Positions 42,876-51,475 of a DNA stretch of 64,000 bases are shown piece by piece. The stretch is from an uncultured Pelagibacteraceae bacterium (GTDB lineage: Bacteria > Pseudomonadota > Alphaproteobacteria > Pelagibacterales > Pelagibacteraceae). The notes under the pieces are model-generated. The model was given only the letters and a program-made list of their open reading frames with translations, had not been told where the DNA came from and made no database searches. A program made the translations under genes and the position numbers. The DNA is taken from NCBI GenBank assembly GCA_902519695.1, contig CABYKN010000002.1, positions 38,967 to 102,966 on the forward strand, given 5' to 3'. Positions within the stretch are counted from its first letter, which is position 1, and each line of letters begins with the position of its first letter.

Positions 42876-42910
42876 ATATTGCTCAATTAATCATTGTTTT
42901 ATCTAGTTAA
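42869..42910 (+). other. Possible 13-codon leader peptide before hisC
   Basis: ATG at 42869 with an AAAGGA sequence six bases upstream opens a 13-residue frame (MSNIAQLIIVLSS) that stops 27 bases before the HisC-type gene. It has no run of His, Tyr or Phe codons, so a classical attenuator is unlikely. It overlaps the metX promoter region on the other strand. It may be coincidental. Confidence 0.2.
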
Positions 42911-42937
42911 AAGACTATTTATAGTGAAATATTTGCT

Positions 42938-44020
42938 ATGACATTGCTAAGATTTAAAAACATAAAATTACAGAGTTACAAACCAGGAAAATCCTTATTG
43001 GCTGGTAATAAAAATATTATTAAGTTATCTGCAAATGAATCTGCTTTAGGTGTCAGTAAAAATGTCGAAAAAATTGTTAAGTCTAAATTTGATATATCAA
43101 AATATCCAGACAGTAAATTTTCGGAATTAACACAAAAAATATCAAAGAAGTATGGTTGTGATAAATCCAAGATAATTTGTGGCTCTGGTTCTGACGAAGT
43201 AATTCAAATGCTTTGTCAATTGTTCCTTAGAGAAAATGATGAAGTTGTTGTTCCTCAGTACAGTTTCCTCATGTATAGGATATACTCCAAAATCGTTGGG
43301 GCAAATGTAAAATTAGCTAAAGAAATTGATTTTAAAGTTTCAGTTAAAGAAATTCTTAAAAAGACATCAAAAAAAACAAAAATTGTTTTTATTGCAAATC
43401 CAAATAATCCAACAGGCACTTATTTAACAAAAAACGAGCTATTAGACTTAAGGAGAAGATTAAATAAAAATATTTTATTGGTTGTTGATGATGCATATTT
43501 TGAATATATGAAGAATAAGGATTACAAATCTGGAATTGAGTTATTTAAAAACTCTAAAAATGTATTTATTTTAAGAACATTTTCAAAAATCTATGGTCTA
43601 GCTTCACTAAGGATAGGCTGGGGATACGGTGATAAGTCTATAATTAAAGAATTATATAAAATAAAACCACCTTTTAACGTAAATAAATTTGCTCAAATTT
43701 GTGCTGTTGAATCACTTAAAGACAATAAATTTGTTAAAAAGTCAGTAATACATAATCTTAAATGGTGCAAAAAAATTAAAAATGAGATGTTAAAATATAA
43801 TATTGGTACAAACAAAATATCTGGAAATTTCTTTTTATTAGATTTTAAAAAAGCAAAATTTACCGCAGATACAACTCTAAAAAAATTACAGAAATATGGA
43901 ATTATACTAAGAGAAATGAATTCATATGGCATAAAAAATTGTCTAAGACTTACCATTGGCAACACAAAAGAAAACCAAATATTCCTTAAAAGAATGAATA
44001 CTATTTTTAAAAATGTTTAA
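42938..44020 (+). CDS. hisC: Histidinol-phosphate / aromatic amino acid aminotransferase (HisC family)
   Basis: A PLP fold-type I aminotransferase with the HisC pattern: LSANESALGVS (30-40), SDEVIQ (85-90), FIANPNNPTGTYL (151-163), VVDDAYFEY (182-190) and the PLP lysine Lys217 in RTFSKIYGLASLRIGWGYG. 360 residues. It overlaps prephenate dehydrogenase by 8 bases, so a main role in the last transamination to tyrosine or phenylalanine is as likely as histidinol phosphate. Both activities in one enzyme are known in the family. The symbol records family only. Confidence 0.85.
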   Translation: MTLLRFKNIKLQSYKPGKSLLAGNKNIIKLSANESALGVSKNVEKIVKSKFDISKYPDSKFSELTQKISKKYGCDKSKIICGSGSDEVIQMLCQLFLRENDEVVVPQYSFLMYRIYSKIVGANVKLAKEIDFKVSVKEILKKTSKKTKIVFIANPNNPTGTYLTKNELLDLRRRLNKNILLVVDDAYFEYMKNKDYKSGIELFKNSKNVFILRTFSKIYGLASLRIGWGYGDKSIIKELYKIKPPFNVNKFAQICAVESLKDNKFVKKSVIHNLKWCKKIKNEMLKYNIGTNKISGNFFLLDFKKAKFTADTTLKKLQKYGIILREMNSYGIKNCLRLTIGNTKENQIFLKRMNTIFKNV

Positions 44021-44906
44021 TAATATTCTTATTATTGGTTGTGGATTGATAGGCTCGTCAATATTAAAGGCGTCAATACAAAAAAAAATTTCCAAAAATT
44101 TTTTTGTATTTGAAAAATCTAAAAAATATAAATCTATTATTAAAAAATTTAACAAAAAAATTAAATTTTTAACAAGGTTAAATAAAAATTTAAAACAAAT
44201 TGATCTTGTGATTTTAAGCACTCCTATGAGTGAATATCCTAAATTTTTTTCTTCATTAAATAAAAATCTCAATCATAATTCAATTATAACTGATGTTGGT
44301 TCAACAAAAAAAAATCTAATTTTTTTAAAAAAAAAAAAATTATCAAAAAATCTTGATTGGGTGATGAGTCATCCTATCTCAGGATCTGAAGTTAGTGGGC
44401 CCAAATATGGTAATGCTAATTTGTTCAAAAACAAGTGGTGCATAATAATAAAAGATAAAAATGTTCTAAAACAAAAAAAAGTAGAGAGATTTTGGAAATC
44501 TTTAGGATCTAAAATAATTATTATGAACCCCGATGATCATGATAAAATTTTTTCAGTCACTAGCCATCTACCTCACTTGATTGCTTACAATCTAATAAAA
44601 ACTGCTCAGGATTTTCAGAAAAAAAAGAATAAAAATTTGATTAAATTTAGTGCAGGTGGATTAAGAGATTTCTCAAGAATTGCTGCATCTAACGAAATAA
44701 TGTGGAGAGATATATTTTTCGAGAATAAAACTAATATGATTGAAGCAATAAATCTTTTTATGAAAAATTTAAAAGATTTCAAGAAGAATATAAGTAGGAA
44801 AGAAAATTCAAAGATAATAAAAAAATTAATCAATTCGAAAGTAGTAAGAAAACAAATAATTTCTCAAAAACAAGATATTTCTAAACCTGATTTTGGTCGA
44901 GAATAA
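44013..44906 (+). CDS. tyrA: Prephenate/arogenate dehydrogenase
   Basis: NAD(P)-dependent oxidative decarboxylation leading to tyrosine. The Rossmann motif ILIIGCGLIGSSIL is at 5-18, VILSTPMSEY at 66-75, and the catalytic histidine His120 in MSHPISGSEVSGPKYG. Further conserved is SVTSHLPHLIAYNL. 297 residues, very lysine-rich. Codons 105-110 run through 13 consecutive A bases (44327-44339). The 8-base overlap with the aminotransferase upstream points to one tyrosine pathway unit. Confidence 0.93.
   Translation: MFNNILIIGCGLIGSSILKASIQKKISKNFFVFEKSKKYKSIIKKFNKKIKFLTRLNKNLKQIDLVILSTPMSEYPKFFSSLNKNLNHNSIITDVGSTKKNLIFLKKKKLSKNLDWVMSHPISGSEVSGPKYGNANLFKNKWCIIIKDKNVLKQKKVERFWKSLGSKIIIMNPDDHDKIFSVTSHLPHLIAYNLIKTAQDFQKKKNKNLIKFSAGGLRDFSRIAASNEIMWRDIFFENKTNMIEAINLFMKNLKDFKKNISRKENSKIIKKLINSKVVRKQIISQKQDISKPDFGRE
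44327..44339 (+). repeat. Run of 13 adenines inside tyrA
   Basis: A homopolymer encoding four lysines and flanking bases, preceded by seven T and by another nine-A run (44306-44314). Such tracts are prone to polymerase slippage and sequencing error; the reading frame is intact as given. Confidence 0.9.
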
Positions 44907-44907
44907 T

Positions 44908-45654
44908 TCAGATACTTGTTACTTTCTTTATATCTAATTTCGCGGTTTCTTTAATTAGTTTTATCGTTTTTTTAATTGGCATTATCATCACTCTTTTTTT
45001 TGGTCCATAAGCGTGAATAAGATCATTTGTATTTATGCATATAGCAACATGTCCTTTCCAAAAAATAATATCACCTTTTTTAAATTTTTTTTTGGATCCC
45101 ACACTTTTTTTTAATTTAACTTGATCAATCGTATCTCTTGGAAAAAAATTATTATTAAATTTATAAAATATTTGTAATAGAGCTGAGCAATCAATTCCTT
45201 CGAATGTTTTTCCGCCCCATTTATATTTACAGTTTAGAAAACTTTTAAATATTTTTACAAAATCAGTATTTTTTTTTTGAATTGGAAATATATCTTTTGA
45301 TCTTAGCCATTTATCTTTTTTATACATAATGAAATTTTGATTTCTTTTTAAAATTTGTATTTTGCTAGCAAATGGTAAAAACTTATTTGATTTTTCTCTT
45401 CTATTACCCAAATAAATTCTAGCTTTTAAAATTCCGACTTTGTGAGTTGGATTGAATTTTTTGTAGCTATCAATTTTTTTTATAAAGCCTGAATACTTGT
45501 CATATGAAGTCTTTATTTTAAAATAATTGTTTTTTTTACTAAGTATTTTAAAACTCTCACCGTAGATAAGTTGAGAGCTAATATTAGAGTTCTTCTTTGG
45601 TTCTTCTAATATATCGACAATAGGCTCTTTTAAAAAAAAACTATTTTTCACCAA
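44908..45654 (-). CDS. NlpC/P60 family peptidase with SH3-like N-terminal domain
   Basis: A cysteine peptidase of the type that cleaves gamma-D-glutamyl-diaminopimelate bonds in cell-wall peptides. The N-terminal half (about 10-125) has two bacterial SH3-like stretches. The catalytic domain has Cys156 in FEGIDCSALLQ, His202 in WKGHVAIC and a further His214 in LIHAYGPKKRVMI. 248 residues. I see no signal peptide (MVKNSFFLKEPIVDI), suggesting a cytoplasmic protein. It overlaps the AmpG-like permease by 14 bases, so it may process imported muropeptides; that is inference. Confidence 0.88.
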   Translation of the reverse strand: MVKNSFFLKEPIVDILEEPKKNSNISSQLIYGESFKILSKKNNYFKIKTSYDKYSGFIKKIDSYKKFNPTHKVGILKARIYLGNRREKSNKFLPFASKIQILKRNQNFIMYKKDKWLRSKDIFPIQKKNTDFVKIFKSFLNCKYKWGGKTFEGIDCSALLQIFYKFNNNFFPRDTIDQVKLKKSVGSKKKFKKGDIIFWKGHVAICINTNDLIHAYGPKKRVMIMPIKKTIKLIKETAKLDIKKVTSI

Positions 45655-47014
45655 TTTTAATTTTATTCCTTATAAACCACAAACAAATTAAAGATGGGAT
45701 AACCATTAAAGTGGTAATTATAAAAAAGGTACCCCAATCTCCATTTAGCCAATCAACTAAAGCACCCGATGAAGAAGCAAGTGTCGTTCTTCCTGCAGTT
45801 CCAATTGAAGCTAGGAGCGCATACTGTGTAGCGGTATAAGTCCTATCCACTAATAGAGAGATAAAGGCTACGAAAGCAACAGTTGCAAATGCTGCAGATA
45901 TATCATCAGCGATAACCGCTAAAGCAAACAGCCATTCAGATTTTCCTGACCAAGCGAGAGCAGCAAATAATAAATTTGTTGCTGCCATAAATCCACCAGC
46001 AACAAACATTGTTTTTATTGTTCCAGCTCTCATAGCAAATATTCCACCTAATAATGTAAATACAACTGTCGTTATCCAGCCTAGAGTTTTAGAGTATATC
46101 GCTATCTCACCTTTTGAAAATCCAACTTCTTTATAAAAAACTATGGACATTCTTCCAAGAAAGGCTTCTCCAATTTTAAAAAGAAAGACAAAACCTAGGA
46201 TCCCAACTGCAATTGAGAAACCATTTTTTTTGAAGAAACTAATTATTGGGCCTCCTATTGTACCAGTAATATAAGCAATAAATTTTGTTATTACATTATT
46301 TGATCCAAGTTTTGATTGTATTATTTCGTCTGTTTCTTTTTGTTTGTTTTGCCTATCTGTTGTTATAGGCTCATGTATGAATATTAAACCTATATTCATT
46401 AGGATTACCACAACACCAAGAACTAAAAAAGTAGTTTGCCAGTAATCTTCAATTCCAATGTTTTGAAAAAATTCGGCAGTAAATAATGCTATAACACCAC
46501 CTAACTTATATCCGGTCCACCATCCAACTACAGCCATAGCAGCACCTGCTGCCATAGATTTCCCTTCATCAGAATTGATTTGTTCAATTCTCAACGCATC
46601 AACTGTAATATCTTGTGTAGCCGAAGCAATCGCTATAACCAATCCAACACTAATTAGTAACGCCAAATTTTCTGTAGGGTTAATAAAACTCCAAACAATT
46701 AAACTAAATAAAATTATAATTTGCATAAGGACAATCCAGCCTCGTCGATGCCCTAATCTTTTTGTTAAAAATGGAATTTGTATTCTATCAATTATTGGTG
46801 CCCATAAATAATTAAAGGCGTACACTCCAAATATTAAACCTGCCCATCCAATAGTTGATCTACTTAAACCTTCTTCTTTTAGCCAAAGGCTTAAACTGCT
46901 GGCAATTAAAACCCAAGGAAATCCACTAATTGCACCAAGAAGTAATATTCTTAGCATACGAATATCCTTGTAAACTAAAATAGATTCCGACCAGGTTTGC
47001 TTTTTTTCAAACAT
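45641..47014 (-). CDS. ampG: AmpG-like muropeptide permease (MFS)
   Basis: An inner-membrane major facilitator protein of the AmpG type, importing peptidoglycan fragments for recycling. I place the start at ATG 47014 (MFEKKQTWSESILVYKDIRM), giving 457 residues. The frame stays open 30 codons further, but those lie inside trkH and read as an unrelated peptide. ATG 47014 overlaps the trkH stop as TAATG. Typical AmpG blocks are LLGAISGFPWVLIASSLSLWL, GWAGLIFGVYAFNYLWAPIIDR and RRGWIVLMQ, in about 12 hydrophobic spans. Confidence 0.88.
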   Translation of the reverse strand: MFEKKQTWSESILVYKDIRMLRILLLGAISGFPWVLIASSLSLWLKEEGLSRSTIGWAGLIFGVYAFNYLWAPIIDRIQIPFLTKRLGHRRGWIVLMQIIILFSLIVWSFINPTENLALLISVGLVIAIASATQDITVDALRIEQINSDEGKSMAAGAAMAVVGWWTGYKLGGVIALFTAEFFQNIGIEDYWQTTFLVLGVVVILMNIGLIFIHEPITTDRQNKQKETDEIIQSKLGSNNVITKFIAYITGTIGGPIISFFKKNGFSIAVGILGFVFLFKIGEAFLGRMSIVFYKEVGFSKGEIAIYSKTLGWITTVVFTLLGGIFAMRAGTIKTMFVAGGFMAATNLLFAALAWSGKSEWLFALAVIADDISAAFATVAFVAFISLLVDRTYTATQYALLASIGTAGRTTLASSSGALVDWLNGDWGTFFIITTLMVIPSLICLWFIRNKIKIGEK

Positions 47015-48462
47015 TAATATTTTCTCCAGAAAGATGGAACAAATAATACTAGAATTGCAAATAATTCCAACCTTCCAAGTATCATTGCTGCACTTAGAAC
47101 CCATTTAGAAAAATCAGACAGACTTGAAAAACTTCCGTTTGGACCAATAACATCACCTAAACCTGGACCAACATTTGAAATTGACGTGGCAGCTGCTGAA
47201 ATTGCTGTAATAAAATTTAATCCATCAAGCGATAAAAGTGCAGTCACAACAAAAAATATTAATATATAAAGAAATATAAATGAAATAATTGAGTCCATAA
47301 ATTTTTCATCCACATTATTATTTTGATATTTAATTTTGAAAATTCCTCGAGGATAAATTATTTTTTTCAGCTGGTTTGATATAAATTGATACAAAATTTG
47401 AACTCTAAAAATCTTTATTCCACAAGTTGTAGAGCCTGCACATCCCCCGATGAACATTAAAATTATGAAATATACTAACGGAAATTGACCCCAATTACTA
47501 AAATTTTCTGTAGCATATCCTGTTCCAGTTAAAATAGAAATTATATTAAAGCTAACAGATAAAAAACTTATCTCAGTTAAGCTTTTATTTATAATAGATA
47601 AATAAAAAAACATTAAAACAATTGAAATAATAACCAAAATTATAAAAGTTTTTATTTGTGTGTCTTTGAAAAATATTTTTTTATCTCCAGCTAAATATTT
47701 GATGTAACTAATAAAAGGTATACTTCCAAGAATAATAAATATTATTGCATTAATTTCTATTAACGAGCTGTTAAAATAACCTATAGATTCGTTATAATTT
47801 GCAAAACCCCCAGTCGCTATTGTTGTCATAGCATGCACGATGCTATCAAAAAAACTCATCCCAAATATAAAATAAAAAAAAGCACAAGTTAAAGTTAATA
47901 AGGAATATATAGACAATAATCTTAGAGAAACTTCTTTAGTTTTAGGAAAAATTTTTTCTGAGGTATCACTAGATGAAATATTGAAAAGTTGCATACCCCC
48001 TATATTCATTAAAGGCATTAAAGTGATTGCCATTACGATAATTCCAATACCACCAAACCATTGTAACATTCCCCTCCAAAGCAATATTGCTTTAGATGTT
48101 TCATTTAGATTCGTGATAATTGTAGATCCTGTTGTTGTAATCCCAGACATGCTCTCAAAAAATGCATCTGTAAAACTCAAATTAGTACTAGAAAAAATTA
48201 AAGGCAAAGAACCAAATATAGCAATACTTAACCATGAAAGTGCTGTTAGCAAAAAAGCTTGAGGTAAGCTTATCTTTTTATCGTGATCATAATTAGAAAT
48301 AAAAAATAAAAAACCAAAAACAATAGTAACAATCATTGATCCAATAAATCCTGCATCAATTTGATCAAATATTAATTGAACAAAAATAGGTACAATCATT
48401 GAAAGACCTAAAATAATTTGCAAAACCCCTAATGTAAAAAAGACAGTTTTATAATTGGACAT
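47014..48462 (-). CDS. trkH: Potassium uptake protein TrkH
   Basis: The membrane channel-like subunit of the Trk potassium system, built of four pore-loop repeats; 482 residues with about ten hydrophobic spans. Filter-like loops are visible: ESMSGITTTGSTII (first), TTIATGGFANYNES (second), SILTGTGYATENFSNW (third) and AATSISNVGPGLGDV (fourth). The cytoplasmic TrkA partner is not in this window. It diverges from lysS across an 86-base gap. Confidence 0.93.
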   Translation of the reverse strand: MSNYKTVFFTLGVLQIILGLSMIVPIFVQLIFDQIDAGFIGSMIVTIVFGFLFFISNYDHDKKISLPQAFLLTALSWLSIAIFGSLPLIFSSTNLSFTDAFFESMSGITTTGSTIITNLNETSKAILLWRGMLQWFGGIGIIVMAITLMPLMNIGGMQLFNISSSDTSEKIFPKTKEVSLRLLSIYSLLTLTCAFFYFIFGMSFFDSIVHAMTTIATGGFANYNESIGYFNSSLIEINAIIFIILGSIPFISYIKYLAGDKKIFFKDTQIKTFIILVIISIVLMFFYLSIINKSLTEISFLSVSFNIISILTGTGYATENFSNWGQFPLVYFIILMFIGGCAGSTTCGIKIFRVQILYQFISNQLKKIIYPRGIFKIKYQNNNVDEKFMDSIISFIFLYILIFFVVTALLSLDGLNFITAISAAATSISNVGPGLGDVIGPNGSFSSLSDFSKWVLSAAMILGRLELFAILVLFVPSFWRKY

Positions 48463-48548
48463 TTTGAATGAACATTATTTTATGGTAAATAAATTTCAAC
48501 TCTATATGAATTATTAAAAAGGCTGATATTAAGGATATTTAAGTAGTT

Positions 48549-50117
48549 GTGATAGACAAAACAAATTTTGACAAAACAAACGCCTGGCCATTCGTTGAGG
48601 CTAAAAAGCTATTAAGAGAGAGAAAATCGAACATAGAAAAAAAAAATAAAATTATTTTACAAACTGGTTATGGCCCTAGTGGTCTACCTCATATAGGTAC
48701 ATTTGGAGAAGTTGCAAGGACGACAATGATTGTCAATGCTCTTGATCATTTGACAGATATTCCAAAGGAAATCATTACATTTTCTGATGATATGGATGGT
48801 CTTAGAAAAGTACCTGAAAATGTTCCAAATCAAGAAAAGCTTAAAAATAATCTTCACAAACCTTTAACGGATGTCCCTGATCCATTTGAAAAGTTTACTA
48901 GTTTTGGAGAACATAATAACAATATGTTGAAACAATTTCTTGATAATTTTAAATTTAAATATTCATTTAAAAGTTCTACAGAACTATACAAGTCTGGTTA
49001 TTTTAATGACACCCTAAAATTAGTTCTAGAAAATTATGAAAAAATTATGGAAATAATTCTTCCTACTTTGGGCAAAGAAAGACAGAAAACCTATTCCCCC
49101 TTTTTACCAATATGCCCAGAAACTGGAAAAGTTCTTGAAATACCTGTTTTAGAAATTGATGCTAAATCTTCTAAAATCATATTTGATAATAATGGATCAA
49201 AATTGGAAAAAAGTATTTTAGACGGGAACTGCAAATTACAATGGAAAGTTGATTGGGCAATGAGATGGTACGCTTTAGATGTTGATTTTGAAATGTATGG
49301 AAAAGATTTAATTGAGAGCGCAATTCTTTCGACTAAGATTATTAAAACATTAGGTAAATCTAACCCAACTGGTTTTGCTTATGAACTTTTTTTGGACGAA
49401 AAAGGTGAAAAAATTTCTAAATCGAAAGGAAATGGAGTAACTATAGATGAATGGTTGAATTATGCATCTCCTCAAAGTCTATCTCTTTATATGTACCAAA
49501 ATCCAAAAAGAGCAAAAAAATTGTACAGAGAAGTTGTTCCAAAAGCTGTTGATGAATATCTAGATTTTATAGAAAAAGGAAAAACTCAAAATGATTTACA
49601 GAAGTTAATGAATCCAGTTTGGCATGTACATAATGGATCAATACCAGAGGAAAATACAATTATGACTTTTTCAATGCTTTTAAATTTAGTTGAAACAAGT
49701 AATGCAGACAGCAAACAATTACTTTGGAAATTTGTAAAAAAATACAAGTCAGAAATTAATGAAAATGATCATCCAATTTTTGATAATTTAATTGAGTATG
49801 CAATAAAATATTTTAATGATGTTATAAAAACAAAAAAAATTTACAAAACTCCAAATGAAAAAGAGAAAGTTGCACTGAAAGCATTAATTAAGTCTTTAGA
49901 TAATTGTAATGATAAAATGGCCCCTGAAGATATTCAGACAAATATTTTTACCGTAGGAAAAGAAAATGGTTATAAAGAAAATTTAAGAGAGTGGTTTAAG
50001 CTTATCTATGAGGTTGTATTTGGTGACGAAAATGGACCCAGAATGGGCTTCTTCATTAGTTTTTTTGGCGTAAATGAAACCAAAGAATTGATAAGAAAAA
50101 AGGTTGAAAATGTTTAA
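48549..50117 (+). CDS. lysS: Lysyl-tRNA synthetase, class I
   Basis: Charges tRNA-Lys. This is the archaeal-type class I enzyme, unrelated to the class II LysRS of most bacteria but normal in alphaproteobacteria. Motifs: the HIGH equivalent GPSGLPHIGTFGE (42-54) and the KMSKS equivalent KISKSKGNG (288-296). WAMRWYALDVDFEMYGKD is also typical. 522 residues. The start is GTG (48549); the next in-frame ATG is far inside conserved sequence. It overlaps pyrD by 8 bases. Confidence 0.95.
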   Translation: MIDKTNFDKTNAWPFVEAKKLLRERKSNIEKKNKIILQTGYGPSGLPHIGTFGEVARTTMIVNALDHLTDIPKEIITFSDDMDGLRKVPENVPNQEKLKNNLHKPLTDVPDPFEKFTSFGEHNNNMLKQFLDNFKFKYSFKSSTELYKSGYFNDTLKLVLENYEKIMEIILPTLGKERQKTYSPFLPICPETGKVLEIPVLEIDAKSSKIIFDNNGSKLEKSILDGNCKLQWKVDWAMRWYALDVDFEMYGKDLIESAILSTKIIKTLGKSNPTGFAYELFLDEKGEKISKSKGNGVTIDEWLNYASPQSLSLYMYQNPKRAKKLYREVVPKAVDEYLDFIEKGKTQNDLQKLMNPVWHVHNGSIPEENTIMTFSMLLNLVETSNADSKQLLWKFVKKYKSEINENDHPIFDNLIEYAIKYFNDVIKTKKIYKTPNEKEKVALKALIKSLDNCNDKMAPEDIQTNIFTVGKENGYKENLREWFKLIYEVVFGDENGPRMGFFISFFGVNETKELIRKKVENV

Positions 50118-51150
50118 TCTTATAAGACCTTTTATATTTAAATTTAGTCCTGAAGTTGCACACTCTCTAGCAATAAAGGCTTTAAAGTTAAATCAGATAC
50201 CAGCTATAGACAAAACAACCAGAGTTAATATCCAAACTAAATTTTTAAAAAAAACCTTAAATTCTCCTCTAGGTGTAGCTGCTGGATTTGATAAAAATGC
50301 AGAAGTTTACAATCCTTTATACAAACTAGGATTTGGTTTTGTTGAGGTAGGTACAATTACACCTAAACCACAAATAGGAAATCCGAAGCCAAGAGTGTTC
50401 AGATTGGAAGAAGATGAGGCTTTAATTAATAGACTTGGATTTAACAATATTGGATCAGAAGAAAGTAAAAAAAATATTGAAAATAATTCACCTAATGGAT
50501 TACTTGGTATTAATATAGGACCTAATAAAGATACTGAAAACAAAGTTGAAGATTATTTAATTTGTTTTAAAAAATTTCATAATTTAGCAGACTATATTAC
50601 AATTAATATCTCTTCTCCTAATACAGAAAATTTAAGAAACTTTCACAAAAATGAAGAGTTAGATAATCTTTTAAAATGCATAAATGAAGAAAAGAAAAAT
50701 TTAAATTCAAATGTGCCAATAGCAGTCAAAGTATCTCCCGATATTGATGAAAAAAGTATTGATGAAATCTCAGAACTTTTTTTAAAATATAATGTTCAAA
50801 TAGTTATAGTTTCAAATACGACAGATAGAAATAGAGAAAATATATCTAATATAAATAAATTAGAGAAAGGTGGTTTGTCTGGAAAACCACTTGAAAATAT
50901 CTCTAATGAATTAATTAATAAATTTTTTAAATTAGTTGGAAAAAAAATCTTAATAATTGGAGTTGGAGGTGTTGACTCTGCCGAAGGCGTTTATAATAAA
51001 ATTGTAAGCGGTGCAACGCTTGTGCAATTGTATACTGGCATGGTTTATAAAGGACCAACTATTGCTTCAAAGATTAATAAAGATCTCGACGAAATTGTAA
51101 AAAGAGAAGGTTTTAAAAATATTTCTGAGGCTATTGGAACAAAAAATTAA
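50110..51150 (+). CDS. pyrD: Dihydroorotate dehydrogenase (quinone), class 2
   Basis: FMN-dependent oxidation of dihydroorotate to orotate in pyrimidine synthesis, feeding electrons to ubiquinone at the inner membrane. Class 2 features are the N-terminal membrane-binding helices (MFNLIRPFIFKFSPEVAH), then NSPLGVAAGFDKNAEV, GFGFVEVGTITPKPQ and NISSPNTENLRNF with the catalytic serine region. I use ATG 50110 (346 residues) rather than the in-frame TTG at 50104. It overlaps lysS by 8 bases. Confidence 0.95.
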   Translation: MFNLIRPFIFKFSPEVAHSLAIKALKLNQIPAIDKTTRVNIQTKFLKKTLNSPLGVAAGFDKNAEVYNPLYKLGFGFVEVGTITPKPQIGNPKPRVFRLEEDEALINRLGFNNIGSEESKKNIENNSPNGLLGINIGPNKDTENKVEDYLICFKKFHNLADYITINISSPNTENLRNFHKNEELDNLLKCINEEKKNLNSNVPIAVKVSPDIDEKSIDEISELFLKYNVQIVIVSNTTDRNRENISNINKLEKGGLSGKPLENISNELINKFFKLVGKKILIIGVGGVDSAEGVYNKIVSGATLVQLYTGMVYKGPTIASKINKDLDEIVKREGFKNISEAIGTKN

Positions 51151-51152
51151 TC

Positions 51153-51181
51153 TTGACTGGTATTCTTTAAGACCATATACA
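51153..51181 (+). promoter_or_regulatory. Sigma-70-type promoter for rpmB
   Basis: TTGACT (51153-51158) and TATACA (51176-51181) with a 17-base spacer sit in the 43-base gap before rpmB. Transcription would begin near 51188, leaving a leader of only about six bases, so the rpmB mRNA may be almost leaderless. Confidence 0.65.
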
Positions 51182-51193
51182 TTTTGAAAATTT

Positions 51194-51475
51194 ATGTCTA
51201 AAAAATGCGAACTTACTGGTAAAATCCCTCTAAAAGGCCATAATGTTAGTCACGCTAACAATAAAACTAAGAGAAGATTTCTTCCAAATTTAAAGAAAGT
51301 AAAATTTAAAAGTGAACTTTTAAAAAAATCTTTGAGATTAACTGTTTCAAATGCAGGTGTTAGATCTGTAGATAAAAAAGGTAGCTTTGATAATTTCTTA
51401 AAATCTGCAAAATCAAGAGATTTATCGTTAAGATTAAAAAAGCTTAAAAAATCAATAATCGCAAAAACAGCATAA
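51194..51475 (+). CDS. rpmB: 50S ribosomal protein L28
   Basis: A large-subunit protein. It starts [20 protein letters not shown] and has the [20 protein letters not shown] block, diagnostic of L28. 93 residues, usual for alphaproteobacteria. Its stop overlaps the next start by one base (TAATG). Confidence 0.96.
   Translation: MSKKCELTGKIPLKGHNVSHANNKTKRRFLPNLKKVKFKSELLKKSLRLTVSNAGVRSVDKKGSFDNFLKSAKSRDLSLRLKKLKKSIIAKTA

Noticed and set aside
47015..47104. A 30-residue N-terminal extension of the AmpG-like protein
   Set aside because: It lies inside trkH in another frame and reads as a non-family peptide; the TAATG overlap at 47012-47016 marks a natural start.
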